From contig OX638341.1 of the NCBI GenBank assembly GCA_951812965.1, positions 496,001 through 560,000 of the forward strand: 64,000 bases of DNA. The letters are read 5' to 3'. Below, in pieces: positions 17,822-27,812 of the stretch. How positions within the stretch are numbered: position 1 is the stretch's first letter; every line of letters begins with the position of its first letter. Position numbers and translations under genes: made by a program. Below the pieces are notes generated by a model that saw nothing but the letters and a program-made list of their open reading frames with translations, had not been told where the DNA came from and made no database searches. This stretch comes from an uncultured Pseudohongiella sp. Its GTDB lineage: Bacteria > Pseudomonadota > Gammaproteobacteria > Pseudomonadales > Pseudohongiellaceae.

Positions 17822-19462
17822 GTGACCTACCTGCCGCGCCTGATCAAGGTACTTAATGTCGTCGCAAGATTCCGGCTGGATGAATTCCTCCGGGGTCGAC
17901 GCCGGCTGCGTCTGCTCCGCTTGCTGTTGTTGCTTTATCGAGCGCCTTTCAGCCTCGGCCGCGCGCCCGCCGGCGACCGCAATGCCCGGCTGCGGCAGGC
18001 GATGGAGGAACTCGGGCCGGTCTATATCAAGTTCGGGCAATTGCTTTCCACGCGACGGGATTTCCTGAGCCCGGAACTGGCCGATGAACTGCAATTGCTG
18101 CAGGACCGGGTGCCGCCCTTCGAGCAGCCGCCCATAGTCGAACTGGCAGGCGAACTGCTGGGCATGCCGGCAAGCGAGGTATTCGCCGAACTCGAATCAG
18201 AAGCGCTGGCCTCGGCCTCGGTCGCCCAGGTGCATGCGGCGTTGCTTCACGGCGGCGAGGAAGTCGTGGTGAAAGTGATCCGTCCCGGCGTTGCGAAAAC
18301 CATCGGCGAGGACATCCATCTGCTCAAACGCATCGCCGCCCTGATCGACCGCAACTTCGAGGCCGGCCGGCGCCTGCGCGTGGTCGAAGTCGTGCGCGAC
18401 TATGAAAAGACCATCAACGACGAACTCAACCTGCTGCTCGAAGCGGCAAGCACGACGCGTCTGCGCGGCAATTTCGAGAATTCGGACCGTTTGTACGTGC
18501 CGAAAGTGTATAGCGAATACAGCCGCCGCGAGTTGATGGTGATGGAACGCGTGCATGGCATTCCGGTCACCGACGTACCGGCGCTGAAAGCAGCCGGGGT
18601 CAATTTGCGCAAGCTGGCGGAAAACGGCGTTGCAGTGTTCTTCACGCAAGTGCTCGAACACAATTTCTTTCACGCCGACATGCATCCGGGCAATATCCTG
18701 GTGAGTCCGGAAGACCCGGAGAATCCGCGTTACATAGCACTCGATTGCGCAATCATCGGCTCGCTGACCCGCGCCGACCAGGATTACGTGGCGCGCAATC
18801 TGCTGGCGATGTTCAAGCGTGACTACCGCCGCGTAGCGGAATTGCACGTCGCTTCCGGCTGGGTGTCGCGCAAAACCAGGGTCCATGATTTCGAGTCCGC
18901 CATTCGCAGCTTGTGCGAACCCGTTTTTGAGCGCCCCCTGGGCGAAATTTCTTTCGCCGGACTGCTGTTGCAATTGTTCGTAACGGCGCGGCAATTCGAC
19001 ATGCAGGTGCAGCCGTCGCTGGTGCTGTTGCAGAAGACCCTGCTCCACATCGAGGGTCTCGGCCGTCAGCTCTATCCGGAACTGAACCTGTGGGAAAGCG
19101 CCTTGCCCTACCTGGAAGCATGGGAGAAAAAGCGGCTCAGCCCGATCACCTGGCTGGAACAGGTTCGGGAAAAACTGCCCGATTGGGTAAGCGAGGCGCC
19201 ATTGCTGCCGCAACTGGCTTTCGACGCCGCCACCCGGGTCAACCAGCTTGCCGAAGTAGGCGAGACGCTGATCCGGCGCCAGGAAATCGCCGCCCGGCAT
19301 TACGCCCGCAACCGGCGGCTGGCGCGGCACGGAGGTCTCGTCTGCATGCTGCTGGCGCTGCTCGCGCTGATTCCAGCAGTAGGGACAGCCATGCAAAATT
19401 TGCCGGTCGCCAGTCTCGTGCTGGCGCTTGCGGGCCTGTCGCTGTTATTTTTCGCGCGTTGA
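17822..19462 (+). CDS. ubiB: Ubiquinone biosynthesis kinase-like protein UbiB
   Basis: A 546-residue atypical (ABC1/ADCK) kinase-like ATPase required for ubiquinone synthesis. It has the KxGQ motif (YIKFGQLLSTR), the alanine-rich loop ASASVAQVH, ELNLLLEAAS, the catalytic-loop HADMHPGN and two C-terminal membrane helices (about 500-546: GLVCMLLALLALIPAVG and LPVASLVLALAGLSLLFF). The start is GTG at 17822. It is followed 15 bp later by hisI, so ubiB-hisI-hisE-tatABC probably form one transcription unit, as in pseudomonads. Confidence 0.96.
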   Translation: MTYLPRLIKVLNVVARFRLDEFLRGRRRLRLLRLLLLLYRAPFSLGRAPAGDRNARLRQAMEELGPVYIKFGQLLSTRRDFLSPELADELQLLQDRVPPFEQPPIVELAGELLGMPASEVFAELESEALASASVAQVHAALLHGGEEVVVKVIRPGVAKTIGEDIHLLKRIAALIDRNFEAGRRLRVVEVVRDYEKTINDELNLLLEAASTTRLRGNFENSDRLYVPKVYSEYSRRELMVMERVHGIPVTDVPALKAAGVNLRKLAENGVAVFFTQVLEHNFFHADMHPGNILVSPEDPENPRYIALDCAIIGSLTRADQDYVARNLLAMFKRDYRRVAELHVASGWVSRKTRVHDFESAIRSLCEPVFERPLGEISFAGLLLQLFVTARQFDMQVQPSLVLLQKTLLHIEGLGRQLYPELNLWESALPYLEAWEKKRLSPITWLEQVREKLPDWVSEAPLLPQLAFDAATRVNQLAEVGETLIRRQEIAARHYARNRRLARHGGLVCMLLALLALIPAVGTAMQNLPVASLVLALAGLSLLFFAR

Positions 19463-19477
19463 GGGGTATTCGCCGAC

Positions 19478-19840
19478 ATGACCTGGCTGGATGAAGTGAA
19501 ATGGAACGAAAAGGGCCTTGCGCCGGTGGTCACCGTGGAAGCGGAAACCGGGGAATTGCTCATGCAGGCCTGGGCGAACCGGGAGGCCTTGCAAGCCACG
19601 GTAAAGGAAGGGCGCGCGGTCTACTGGTCGCGTTCGCGCGGACGCATCTGGCGCAAGGGCGAGGAATCCGGCCATGTGCAGAAGCTGGTCGAGGTTTATC
19701 TCGACTGCGACAGCGACACTATCTGCTACCGGGTGAAACAGGTGGGCGCCGCCTGCCACACGGGCCGCCGAAGCTGTTTTTTCCGCAAATTCGAAAAAGG
19801 AGTCTGGCGCCTGGTCGAGCGGGACGGCGATGACAACTGA
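19478..19840 (+). CDS. hisI: Phosphoribosyl-AMP cyclohydrolase
   Basis: A 120-residue HisI that opens the purine ring of PR-AMP, the third step of histidine synthesis. It keeps the metal-binding cysteines and aspartates ([22 protein letters not shown]) and [18 protein letters not shown]. It is separate from hisE, 14 bp downstream; in enterics the two are fused. Confidence 0.96.
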   Translation: MTWLDEVKWNEKGLAPVVTVEAETGELLMQAWANREALQATVKEGRAVYWSRSRGRIWRKGEESGHVQKLVEVYLDCDSDTICYRVKQVGAACHTGRRSCFFRKFEKGVWRLVERDGDDN

Positions 19841-19854
19841 ATCGGGGAAGACGC

Positions 19855-20193
19855 ATGAGTGCAACTGACACCTTGTCGCAACTGGAAGCCACTCTCGAGG
19901 CCCGCAAGTCGGCCACGCCGGAAGAATCCTATGTGGCGAGCCTGTACGGAAAAGGTTTGAACAAGATCCTGGAGAAGGTCGGCGAAGAGGCGGTAGAGCT
20001 GGCGCTGGCCGCGAAGGCAGCGGAAAGTCTGGGTGGAAATTCGCGTAAATCGCTGATTTCCGAGACCGCGGACCTCTGGTTTCACAGCATGGTTATGCTT
20101 TGCCATCTTGGCCTCAGCCACCGGGAAGTGTTGGCCGAACTGGAAAAACGATTTAACATGTCAGGTCACGAAGAGAAATCTTCCCGCAAGTAA
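19855..20193 (+). CDS. hisE: Phosphoribosyl-ATP pyrophosphatase
   Basis: A 112-residue all-alpha NTP pyrophosphohydrolase that converts PR-ATP to PR-AMP, the second step of histidine synthesis. Typical residues: [30 protein letters not shown] (EExxE-type Mg site, in pieces) and [13 protein letters not shown]. It is translated just after hisI and before tatA. Confidence 0.95.
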   Translation: MSATDTLSQLEATLEARKSATPEESYVASLYGKGLNKILEKVGEEAVELALAAKAAESLGGNSRKSLISETADLWFHSMVMLCHLGLSHREVLAELEKRFNMSGHEEKSSRK

Positions 20194-20242
20194 TGATTTT
20201 CGGCCGGGCAGCCTTATCGTCCGTCCGGAATGGAGGTGTAAC

Positions 20243-20476
20243 ATGGGTCTTGGCGGAATAGGCATCTGGCAATTACTCATTATTCTGTTGATCGTGGTGA
20301 TGTTGTTCGGCACGAAGAAACTTCGCAACATCGGCTCCGATCTCGGCGGCGCATTGCGAGGATTCCGCAGTGCGATGAAGGACGACGACGACAAGACGGA
20401 TGAGATCGAAGATCAAACCGCATCCGCCGGCGCGGAAACCGTCGGCGCCGCTACCGAAACTGCCGAAAACAAGTAG
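20243..20476 (+). CDS. tatA: Sec-independent translocase subunit TatA
   Basis: A 77-residue protein with one N-terminal membrane helix ([21 protein letters not shown]), the FGTKKL hinge and the amphipathic helix [16 protein letters not shown], then an acidic tail. TatA forms the pore ring of the twin-arginine translocon. The ATG at 20243 has GGAGG upstream; the longer open frame is not conserved. The Tat-type signal on the gluconolactonase-like protein at 57938 is a likely client. Confidence 0.95.
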   Translation: MGLGGIGIWQLLIILLIVVMLFGTKKLRNIGSDLGGALRGFRSAMKDDDDKTDEIEDQTASAGAETVGAATETAENK

Positions 20477-20514
20477 CGCCCTTTTTTCATACCGCTCCGG
20501 CGCGGGGCTTGTAC

Positions 20515-21093
20515 ATGCCCAGTATTTCTTCGATCGAACTGCTGCTGATCCTGGTAGTCGCATTGCTGGTCATCGGACCGGAGCGGCTGCCCGCGGCCAT
20601 CCGCACCGCGAGTTTGTGGCTGGGCCGGTTCCGGCGCAGCTTCTACAAGGTCAAGGCCGAGATAGAACGCGAGATCAACGCCGACGAAGTTCGCCGGCAA
20701 TTGCACAACGAATCGGTGCTGGCGGATATCCGCGATGCGAAGTCGGAAGTGCAGAAAGTCGCTTCGGACGCGCGGACCGCTGCCTCGGATGCAAAGGAAT
20801 CGGTGAACAAGATCGTCAACTCAAAGGAATTCGACCCCGGCGCTTCGCCGGCCACCGATGAACAACTGCGGAACGCAGAGGCGGAACGCAAGGCCGCGGT
20901 AACGGGCGCGGGGGCCGATCAAGAGCAATTCCAAATTTCCGAGAGCGATGCTGACACAGTTCGGGCAACGCATGCGTCGCCTCCACCGGATGAACCTGGC
21001 AAATCGGCAACTTCTGACCCTGTAGGGGCGACGCATGCGTCGCCCGCGCCGGATTCGGATGCCGAGGCCACTAGTCGCGAACCCGGCAGATGA
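20515..21093 (+). CDS. tatB: Sec-independent translocase subunit TatB with REP-encoded tail
   Basis: A 192-residue protein: membrane helix ([17 protein letters not shown]), PERLP hinge, and a long amphipathic/coiled-coil region ([24 protein letters not shown] and following, in pieces). The C-terminal 45 residues are unusual: two REP palindromes (20963-20982 and 21026-21045) are translated in frame as ATHASP twice, in [16 protein letters not shown] and [10 protein letters not shown]. The TatB C-terminus is poorly conserved and tolerant, so the gene is probably functional. The ATG at 20515 is used; a TTG at 20509 is the alternative. The stop overlaps tatC. Confidence 0.93.
   Translation: MPSISSIELLLILVVALLVIGPERLPAAIRTASLWLGRFRRSFYKVKAEIEREINADEVRRQLHNESVLADIRDAKSEVQKVASDARTAASDAKESVNKIVNSKEFDPGASPATDEQLRNAEAERKAAVTGAGADQEQFQISESDADTVRATHASPPPDEPGKSATSDPVGATHASPAPDSDAEATSREPGR
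20963..21045. repeat. REP pair 4, inside the tatB coding sequence
   Basis: GGGCAACGCATGCGTCGCCT (20963-20982, two changes) and GGGCGACGCATGCGTCGCCC (21026-21045, perfect CGACG variant, preceded by GTAG). Both lie in the 3' part of tatB without breaking the frame. Confidence 0.9.
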
Positions 21094-21854
21094 CCTCGGC
21101 TGAAGACGAAAAAGAACTAACCCTGATAGACCACCTGGTCGAACTGCGCGACCGGATCATGAAATCCCTGATCGCCGTGGTGGTGCTGTTTCTGGCCCTG
21201 TTCTATTTCGCCAACGACATTTACACCTACGTCGCCGCCCCGATGATTGCCGCGCTGCCGGAAGGCTCGACCATGATCGCGGTCGATCCGACGTCTCCCT
21301 TCTTCGCGCCTTTCAAGTTGACCTTTTACGTCTCCATAATGATCGCGATGCCCTACATCCTTTATCAGATGTGGTCTTTCATCGCACCGGGTCTTTACAA
21401 GAACGAGAAGAAACTCGCTATACCGCTATTCATCTCCAGCGTGGTGCTTTTCTATTCGGGCATCGCCTTTGCACGCTATGTGCTGTTCGGCATCGTATTC
21501 GGGTTTTTCATCTCCGTCGCCCCGGAAGGCATCCAGGTCGCGCCCGATATCAGCAGCTTTCTCAGTTTTGCGCTGACCATTTTTCTCGCATTCGGGCTGG
21601 CTTTTGAAATCCCCATCGCGGTATACCTGTGTATCTGGGCAGGGCTCGCGGAACCCGAAGCGCTGACGGGAAAGCGGCCCTATGTAGTAGTAGGCTGCTT
21701 CGTGGTGGCCATGCTGCTGACTCCCCCAGACCCTTTCACCCAATCCATGCTCGCCATCCCCATGTGGGCGCTGTTTGAAGTCGGCATCATCGCCGGCAAG
21801 ATGGCGCGCAAGCGCCAGCGGGAAGAGGAAGCCGCGGAGGAAGCCGCATCTTGA
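21090..21854 (+). CDS. tatC: Sec-independent translocase subunit TatC
   Basis: A 254-residue six-helix membrane protein, the twin-arginine signal receptor. Typical residues: [12 protein letters not shown] at the N-terminus, [33 protein letters not shown] (in part), and [20 protein letters not shown]. It starts four bases before the tatB stop (ATGA). It meets the RAYT gene tail-to-tail with 2 bp between them. Confidence 0.97.
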   Translation: MTSAEDEKELTLIDHLVELRDRIMKSLIAVVVLFLALFYFANDIYTYVAAPMIAALPEGSTMIAVDPTSPFFAPFKLTFYVSIMIAMPYILYQMWSFIAPGLYKNEKKLAIPLFISSVVLFYSGIAFARYVLFGIVFGFFISVAPEGIQVAPDISSFLSFALTIFLAFGLAFEIPIAVYLCIWAGLAEPEALTGKRPYVVVGCFVVAMLLTPPDPFTQSMLAIPMWALFEVGIIAGKMARKRQREEEAAEEAAS

Positions 21855-21856
21855 CA

Positions 21857-22585
21857 TCAATTTGCTGAAGCATCATGTTGCTTCGTATGCGCACCACGTT
21901 GACGATGGATGGGGACCGGTAAGCTAATCTGGTTGCCCTTTTCCGCCGACAACAGCCGAATGCGCGCCTGGATAGAAGTGAAATCTGATTCGTCAAGCGT
22001 TTCACTTGTGCCGGCCCGAACTGGATTCAGGTCGACATAGGCCATACGCGACAGCAACGTTGCTTCATCCAGCAGCGCCCGGGACTTGAATCGCCCTTCC
22101 CAGAACCTTCCCGTACAGTCGTCTTCCTTGTTGGCCCTCCGAGCCATGTATTCGTTCACGCAGCGCATGAACCAATTGATGCTGCTCAATCGTTCGCGCC
22201 AGGTCTCGACAATACGGTCCAGTTGGCGGCGATCCGCTTCGGACTGAATATCCCCGCCCAAATAGCAATGCACCAGCGGGTCGCCGTTGTACAAGCTCAG
22301 CCAGTGACTGATGACGTCATCGCGGCTCCAGCGCCGGCTACGGTCCGGGTTCATGCGCAGAACCAGATGGTAATGATTGCTCATTACCGCGTAGGCGGCT
22401 ATGTCGATGGCGAAGACTTCGCCCAGCAGCATCAGGCGATCCACCAGCCAGGGCTTGCGGTGGTCGAAGTTCTTGCCGGAATAGGCGTCTTCGCCACATA
22501 GGAAGGCCTGCCGGACACACCGGGAAACGCAATGGTAGTAGGGTGTGTCCGTCAGTGAGACGATTTGGGAGCGGGGCCGGGTCAT
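21857..22585 (-). CDS. REP-associated tyrosine transposase (RAYT, Y1/HUH family)
   Basis: A 242-residue protein with the Y1_Tnp fold: start TRPRSQIVSLTDTPYYHCVSRCVRQAF, the HUH metal motif in YAVMSNHYHLVL (HYH), a candidate nucleophile tyrosine in CVNEYMARRA, GRFWEGRFKS and YVDLNPVRAG. RAYTs act on single-stranded REP hairpins and are single-copy, vertically kept relatives of IS200/IS605 transposases. The ATG at 22585 was chosen; a TTG at 22603 is in frame. This window holds eight REP loci with one palindromic core, and REP pair 4 lies 0.8 kb away, so these are likely its substrates, though not shown. Confidence 0.87.
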   Translation of the reverse strand: MTRPRSQIVSLTDTPYYHCVSRCVRQAFLCGEDAYSGKNFDHRKPWLVDRLMLLGEVFAIDIAAYAVMSNHYHLVLRMNPDRSRRWSRDDVISHWLSLYNGDPLVHCYLGGDIQSEADRRQLDRIVETWRERLSSINWFMRCVNEYMARRANKEDDCTGRFWEGRFKSRALLDEATLLSRMAYVDLNPVRAGTSETLDESDFTSIQARIRLLSAEKGNQISLPVPIHRQRGAHTKQHDASAN

Positions 22586-22742
22586 GCTCTGCCTGCAAGT
22601 CAATGGATTTCTCTCAGGTAGTTATAGTCCGGATTTTCCAGAATGACAGATTTTGGGAATTATTGGGTGGGTGTCCCATGGTAGGGCGGTCACTTCGCCC
22701 CCAATACTGGGTGTTTTTCGTGAGTGTCCCCACTCGAAACAG

Positions 22743-22774
22743 ATTCTGCGACTCCGCTTCGCTCCGCGCAGAAT
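22743..22774. repeat. Second-type intergenic hairpin
   Basis: ATTCTGCG (22743-22750) pairs with CGCAGAAT (22767-22774) around a 16-base loop. This sequence is unrelated to the GGGCGAGGC REP family and resembles hairpin repeats common in other bacterial genomes. The intergenic stretch 22586-22848 holds this and the short direct repeat below; nothing else was recognised. Confidence 0.6.
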
Positions 22775-22817
22775 GACGGTGGGGTGAGGCCGGACTGGAA
22801 TGACGGTGGGGTGAGGC
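22771..22817. repeat. Short direct repeat, 20 bp twice
   Basis: GAATGACGGTGGGGTGAGGC occurs at 22771-22790 and again at 22798-22817, 27 bp apart, overlapping the hairpin on its left. No function is evident. Confidence 0.7.
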
Positions 22818-22848
22818 GAGTCTCGGATGGCGCACCTGAGACTGATCT

Positions 22849-23283
22849 TTAGCGCAGGATGAAAGTAACGGGCCCGTCGTTTTCGAGGGAGACTTGCATG
22901 TTGGCGGCGAAGACGCCGCTTTGGGTTGCGGGATGGCATTGGGTGGCTGCTTCCACCATATGCGCGAACAGCTCTTCGGCTTCGGCCGGCGCCTTGGCGC
23001 CTGAGAAACCGGGACGCAGACCCTTGCCGGTGCTGGCGGCGAGCGTGAACTGGGATACGAGAAGGAGTTCGCCGGATATGGTTCGCAGATCCAGGTTCAT
23101 CTTGCCGTCTGCGTCGGCAAATACGCGGTAGCTGAGCAGCCGGTTTACCATGCGGCCGATAGCCGCTTCGTCGTCCTCGCGCTCGAAGCCGACCAGGGCC
23201 AGCAGGCCTTTACCGATTTCCGCGTGCGTGGCGCCGCCGATGCTGACGCGAGCCCAATTGACGCGCTGAATGAGGACAATCAT
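22849..23283 (-). CDS. dtd: D-aminoacyl-tRNA deacylase
   Basis: A 144-residue DTD that removes D-amino acids and glycine from mischarged tRNA. Both active-site blocks are present: SQFTLAAST and the Gly-cisPro motif NDGPVTF near the C-terminus. N-terminus MIVLIQRVNWARVSIGG is typical. It is followed upstream (transcriptionally before it) by pip, 20 bp apart; the two probably share a transcript, an order also seen in pseudomonads. Confidence 0.96.
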   Translation of the reverse strand: MIVLIQRVNWARVSIGGATHAEIGKGLLALVGFEREDDEAAIGRMVNRLLSYRVFADADGKMNLDLRTISGELLLVSQFTLAASTGKGLRPGFSGAKAPAEAEELFAHMVEAATQCHPATQSGVFAANMQVSLENDGPVTFILR

Positions 23284-23303
23284 CGCCGGGCGCGCCGCCG
23301 GAA

Positions 23304-24293
23304 TCAGCTTACCGGTGAAAGATCACGGCCGATTTCGTCCGTTGCCTTCACCAGGCAGTCGGTGATCGCCGGTTCGGCGGCGGAATGACCGGCCTCGCGA
23401 ACGATAAACAACTCCGAACCCGGCCAGTGCCGATGCAGGGAGGTGGCATTGTCGAGCGGGCAGAGCACGTCGTAGCGGCCGTGAACGATATGTCCGGGGA
23501 TATCGGCAAGCCGCTCCATGTTTTCGAGAATCTGGTTCTCGGCGATGAATCCCTTGTTGATGAAGTAGTGTGCTTCGATGCGCGCCAGCGCCAAAGCCCT
23601 GTGCGGGGAAGTGAAGCGGGCCAGCCCGGCGGGGTCGTGACGCAAGGTGGCGCAACTTCCCTCCCAGGTTGCCCAGGCCTTGGCCGCGCCCATGCGCGCC
23701 AACTCGTCTTCGCCGGTCAGGCGCTCGTAATAGGCTTCGCGCAGGCGATGGCGTTCGTCCTCGGGAATGGGCCGCAGGAAATCCTCCCAACCATCGGGAA
23801 AAATGCGGTTTGTGCCGTCAAGATAAAGCCAGTCGAGGTCGCGCTGCCGGCACAGGAAGATGCCTCGCAGCACCAGGGTAATCACGCGCTCCGGATACGC
23901 CTGGGCATAGAGCAGGCTCAAGGTCGAGCCCCAGGATCCGCCGAACAGCACCCATTGCTCGATTCCCAGGTGGGTGCGGATTTTCTCCATGTCGGCAATC
24001 AGTTCGCCGGTATCGTTTTCGCGTAATTCGCCGTGCGGTTTCGAGCGGCCGCAGCCGCGCTGGTCGAAGGTGACGATGCGATAGAGTTCCGGATCGTAGA
24101 AACGCCGCGAATTGGCGTCGCAGGCGCCGCCCGGACCGCCATGAACGAACAGGATGGGGATGCCGTCGGGATTGCCGGCCTCGTCCAGATAGATCTCATG
24201 CAGGCTTGAGACCTTCAGACTGTGCCTTTGGTAGGGTTTCAGTTCGGGGAATAGCGTCAGCACATGCCGGTCCGTTTTCGATGCATCTGCCAT
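23304..24293 (-). CDS. pip: Proline iminopeptidase
   Basis: A 329-residue alpha/beta hydrolase (S33) that removes N-terminal proline. It shows the oxyanion HGGPGG, DQRGCGRS, the nucleophile elbow GGSWGS, acid GRYDVLCP and catalytic His in REAGHSAAEP. N-terminus LFPELKPYQRHSLKVSSLHEIYLDEAG is characteristic of the family. Cytoplasmic, no signal peptide. Confidence 0.95.
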   Translation of the reverse strand: MADASKTDRHVLTLFPELKPYQRHSLKVSSLHEIYLDEAGNPDGIPILFVHGGPGGACDANSRRFYDPELYRIVTFDQRGCGRSKPHGELRENDTGELIADMEKIRTHLGIEQWVLFGGSWGSTLSLLYAQAYPERVITLVLRGIFLCRQRDLDWLYLDGTNRIFPDGWEDFLRPIPEDERHRLREAYYERLTGEDELARMGAAKAWATWEGSCATLRHDPAGLARFTSPHRALALARIEAHYFINKGFIAENQILENMERLADIPGHIVHGRYDVLCPLDNATSLHRHWPGSELFIVREAGHSAAEPAITDCLVKATDEIGRDLSPVS

Positions 24294-24332
24294 GTTAGGG
24301 CAATTCGGGCAGCAATCTCCAGTAAAGCGGAA

Positions 24333-26165
24333 TTATCGGCTCGCGGCGCCGAGACGGGAACGGCCCTCACGGCGACGTTCGTTCTCGCGCAACAGTTTCT
24401 TGCGCAGGCGGATCGCCTTCGGAGTTACCTCCACCAGTTCGTCATGGTCGATGAATTCCAGCGCTTGCTCCAGGCTGTGCAGAATCGGCGGCGTGAGCAA
24501 GATGTTCTCGTCGTTCCCCGCCGCGCGAATGTTGGTCAGTTGCTTGGCCCTGGTGGGATTGACGACCAGATCGTTGCCACGGCTGTGCAAGCCCACGATC
24601 ATGCCCTCGTATACATCCACGTTCGGGCCAATGAACAGGCGGCCCCGGTCTTGCAGATTGAACAAGGCATAGGCCAGCGAACGTCCCGTGGTCATCGAAA
24701 CCAATACGCCATTGTCGCGTTCGCCTATTTCCTCGTCGCGGTACTTGCCGTAATGGTCGAAGACATGCGTCATGATTCCCGTGCCCGAGGTCAACGACAG
24801 GAATCGCGAGCGGAAACCGATCAGGCCGCGAGTGGGGATGATGAACTGCATGCGCACGCGGCCGGCGTCATCCGGCCGCAAATCTTCCAGCTTGGCGCCG
24901 CGCCGGCCGAGTTGTTCGATCACCGGACCCTGATGCTGTTCCTCACAGTCGGTGAGGAGCGATTCCCAGGGCTCGGACTTGCGCCCGTTCAGTTCACGCA
25001 CGATGACTTCGGGGCACGATACCGCGAGCTCGAATCCTTCCCTGCGCATGTTTTCGATCAGTACCGAGAGGTGCAGTTCTCCCCTGCCGGAAACGACGTA
25101 CTTGTCGGGTGAGGAACCCTGCCTGACCCGCAGCGCCACGTTATGCAGCGACTCCCGGCGCAGGCGTTCGCCGAGATGCCGGGTCGTGAGGTAGACACCG
25201 TCGCGGCCGGCGAAAGGAGAGGTGTTGACCTGGAATGTCATGCTGATCGTGGGTTCGTCCACCTCCAGCGGCGGCAGCGCCTCGACATGGCCTTGCTCGC
25301 ACAAGGTATCCGAGATCTGCAGACCGTCGATTCCGGTGACGCAGACAATGTCGCCGGCGCAGGCCTCGGCCACGTCGATTCTTTCCAGCCCCAGGTGCCC
25401 CTTGACCTGCAACACCCTTCCGGTACGCTCATTGCCGCCGCGTTCTATCATGGCAACCTGCTGGTTGGCGGCAATGCGGCCGCGGCTGACCCTGCCGATG
25501 CCGATTACACCGACATAGCTGCTGTAATCCAGCGCGCTGATCTGCATCTGCAGGGGCGCGTCCAGCACAACGTCCGGCGGCGGAACGCGTTGCACGATGA
25601 CTTCGAACAGCGGGTCGAGATTGGCCGTCATCGTATCCGGTTCGAATCCCGCCGTGCCCAGCATCGCTGAAGTGTAGACGACCGGGAAATCAAGCTGCTC
25701 GTCATTGGCGCCGAGCTTGTCGAACAATTCGAATACTTCGTCCACAACCTCGTGGGGCCGCGCTCCGCCGCGGTCGATCTTGTTGATGACGACGATGGGA
25801 TTGAGACCCTTGTCGAACGCCTTGCGGGTAACGAACCGGGTCTGCGGCATGGGGCCGTCCACCGCGTCTACGAGCAGCAGCACACTGTCCACCATCGACA
25901 GTACCCGTTCCACCTCGCCGCCGAAATCGGCATGACCCGGCGTGTCGACGATATTGATGTGGTAGCCGCGCCAGTCGATTGCGGTGTTCTTGGCCAGAAT
26001 CGTTATGCCGCGCTCCTTCTCCTGATCGTCGGAATCAAGAACGCGTTCCGGATTTCCGCCATGAACGCGCAAGGTTCCAGACTGTTGCAACAACTTGTCG
26101 ACCAGGGTGGTCTTGCCATGGTCCACGTGGGCGATAATGGCGATATTGCGGATCGATCGGGTCAC
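24333..26165 (-). CDS. typA: Translational GTPase TypA/BipA
   Basis: A 610-residue ribosome-associated GTPase for stress and cold adaptation and 50S assembly. G motifs: [33 protein letters not shown]-like domains III and V and the BipA-specific C-terminal domain ([31 protein letters not shown], in pieces) follow. The start is GTG at 26165, giving [20 protein letters not shown]; the upstream extension of the frame is inside thiI. The GTG overlaps the thiI stop (GTGA), so the two are translationally coupled. Confidence 0.96.
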   Translation of the reverse strand: MTRSIRNIAIIAHVDHGKTTLVDKLLQQSGTLRVHGGNPERVLDSDDQEKERGITILAKNTAIDWRGYHINIVDTPGHADFGGEVERVLSMVDSVLLLVDAVDGPMPQTRFVTRKAFDKGLNPIVVINKIDRGGARPHEVVDEVFELFDKLGANDEQLDFPVVYTSAMLGTAGFEPDTMTANLDPLFEVIVQRVPPPDVVLDAPLQMQISALDYSSYVGVIGIGRVSRGRIAANQQVAMIERGGNERTGRVLQVKGHLGLERIDVAEACAGDIVCVTGIDGLQISDTLCEQGHVEALPPLEVDEPTISMTFQVNTSPFAGRDGVYLTTRHLGERLRRESLHNVALRVRQGSSPDKYVVSGRGELHLSVLIENMRREGFELAVSCPEVIVRELNGRKSEPWESLLTDCEEQHQGPVIEQLGRRGAKLEDLRPDDAGRVRMQFIIPTRGLIGFRSRFLSLTSGTGIMTHVFDHYGKYRDEEIGERDNGVLVSMTTGRSLAYALFNLQDRGRLFIGPNVDVYEGMIVGLHSRGNDLVVNPTRAKQLTNIRAAGNDENILLTPPILHSLEQALEFIDHDELVEVTPKAIRLRKKLLRENERRREGRSRLGAASR

Positions 26166-27622
26166 GTCGAGTCCAACACGGCGACGTTGCCGAAACCGGC
26201 GTCTTTCAGATGAGCGGCGTGCAGGCGGCTGATCATGCCGCGCTCGCAATAGAGCAGATAGTGGGTGTTCCGGTCGAGGCCTTCGAAGTCGCCGCGCAGG
26301 CGATAAAAGGGAATATGCAGCAGTTGCGACTCCGCAATCCCCCGGAGTATCGGCGGCAGCGCGCCCAGCTCGGATTCGTGGCGGATGTCGACGACGATGT
26401 CTCCAGGCCCGGGTTCCGAAGTCACGGCGATTTCATCCGCTCCGCTGTCTTCGTCGAAGGCGATTTCGGTAATGAGCTGGATCGATGCGTCGGCCACGGC
26501 CGCTTCGAGCACCGTGAAATCAAATCCGGATTCCTCGCGTTCGATACGTCCGGGCCGGGCTTTCGTCGTCGGCTTGTCGGAGATTACTGCACAATATTCG
26601 GGTACGTGGCGCGAGAATTCCTCGGTGCCGATGGTTCTGGCCAGATCGATGATTTGCTGCTTGTCCATTGTCGCCAGTGGGCGCAGCACCAGGTTTTCGG
26701 CGACATCGTCGATGACCGCGAGGTTGGTCAGGGTCTGGCTGGAAACCTGGGCCACGCTTTCGCCGGTCACCAGCGCTCCCGCCCCGACTTCGAGGGCGAT
26801 GCGGTCGGCGGCGCGTAACATCATGCGTTTCAACACCACTCCCATTTGCGAGTTTTCGACCTTGTCGAGGATTTCCCGGACCACGTCTTCAAACGGAACG
26901 GTGACGAACTTCACCCGATGCGAAGCGTGGTATTTCATCCACAGGTACAGCGCCAGTTCACGCACCGCCAGACGATGGGTGTCCCCTCCCAGATTGAAGA
27001 AACAGAAATGCGTCTGCATTCCGCGGCGCGTGACCAGGAAGCTCGATACCGCCGAATCGAATCCGCCGGAAATCAGCGACAGCACCGCGCCCTGCCCGCC
27101 AAGGGGAAATCCGCCGAGCCCCGGAAGCCGTTGCAGAACGATATGAAACTCTTCGTGCCTGATTTCCAGTGAAACCAGCACTTCCGGCGCACCCAGATCG
27201 ACCCCGGCAGCAGCGGTCCGGCGCTTGAGTCCGGCGCCGACAAAAGCCTCGACATCGACCGAACGGAAGGCGTGTCTGCCGGTTCGCTTGCAGCGCACGG
27301 CGAAGGTCTTGCCGCGCAGCTTCTCGCCATAGTGTTCCATGGCCAGTTCGAGCATGCCCTCGAAATCGGGCAGTGGATACTTCCTGACTTCGAGAATAGA
27401 GGCGATTCCGGGAATGCGGCGCAGTTTTTCCCGTACTTCCGGTCCGGTTTCGGCGCTGTCGATTTCGACTTCGATGAGGTCCCATTCGCCGCTGACGCGC
27501 AACTGCTCCTTGAAAGCCTGCAAGACCGATTTGATGTTTTTGCGCAGAAGCCGGACGAGCCTGCGGCGAACCGGGCGGCTCTTGATGGTGATTTCGGGAA
27601 ACAGCTTGACGAGAAACAACAT
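26162..27622 (-). CDS. thiI: tRNA 4-thiouridine synthase ThiI with rhodanese domain
   Basis: A 486-residue enzyme that makes s4U8 in tRNA and can supply sulfur for thiazole. Order: N-terminal ferredoxin-like domain, THUMP (about 60-165), PP-loop ATP pyrophosphatase with SLISGGFDSAVSSF, and a C-terminal rhodanese domain (about 390-486) with the persulfide cysteine in YCERG. This is the long, enterobacterial-type form. It is divergent from the glutamine synthetase gene, 332 bp away. Confidence 0.96.
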   Translation of the reverse strand: MLFLVKLFPEITIKSRPVRRRLVRLLRKNIKSVLQAFKEQLRVSGEWDLIEVEIDSAETGPEVREKLRRIPGIASILEVRKYPLPDFEGMLELAMEHYGEKLRGKTFAVRCKRTGRHAFRSVDVEAFVGAGLKRRTAAAGVDLGAPEVLVSLEIRHEEFHIVLQRLPGLGGFPLGGQGAVLSLISGGFDSAVSSFLVTRRGMQTHFCFFNLGGDTHRLAVRELALYLWMKYHASHRVKFVTVPFEDVVREILDKVENSQMGVVLKRMMLRAADRIALEVGAGALVTGESVAQVSSQTLTNLAVIDDVAENLVLRPLATMDKQQIIDLARTIGTEEFSRHVPEYCAVISDKPTTKARPGRIEREESGFDFTVLEAAVADASIQLITEIAFDEDSGADEIAVTSEPGPGDIVVDIRHESELGALPPILRGIAESQLLHIPFYRLRGDFEGLDRNTHYLLYCERGMISRLHAAHLKDAGFGNVAVLDST

Positions 27623-27703
27623 GGCGGCTAGCGGCTTGTCATCATGCGATTTTCGGAGACCTTGCCCCGAAACCGAGCAATTGATCGAAATAAATTTGGA
27701 AAA

Positions 27704-27720
27704 TGCACCAATAAAGTGCT
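27704..27720 (+). promoter_or_regulatory. NtrC-binding site 1 (distal)
   Basis: TGCACCAATAAAGTGCT fits the NtrC enhancer pattern TGCACYA-N5-GGTGC; 14 of 17 positions match the canonical glnA enhancer. Centre 31 bp (three helical turns) from site 2. Confidence 0.78.
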
Positions 27721-27733
27721 ATTGTCCCTTTCG

Positions 27734-27752
27734 GCGCACGAATATGGTGCAC
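27734..27752 (+). promoter_or_regulatory. NtrC-binding site 2 (proximal)
   Basis: GCGCACGAATATGGTGCAC has the GCAC-N7-GTGC dyad and an almost perfect right half (ATGGTGCA). It lies about 60 bp upstream of the sigma-54 promoter. Confidence 0.8.
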
Positions 27753-27812
27753 TTCGAGCGCCGCTTTCCCAAAATTTGAACCAAAAATGGGCTTTTGAAG
27801 ACCGCCGCATGG

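Noticed and set aside
18197..19396. 399-codon frame antisense to ubiB
   Set aside because: The sense strand has every UbiB motif; the antisense translation has none of any family.
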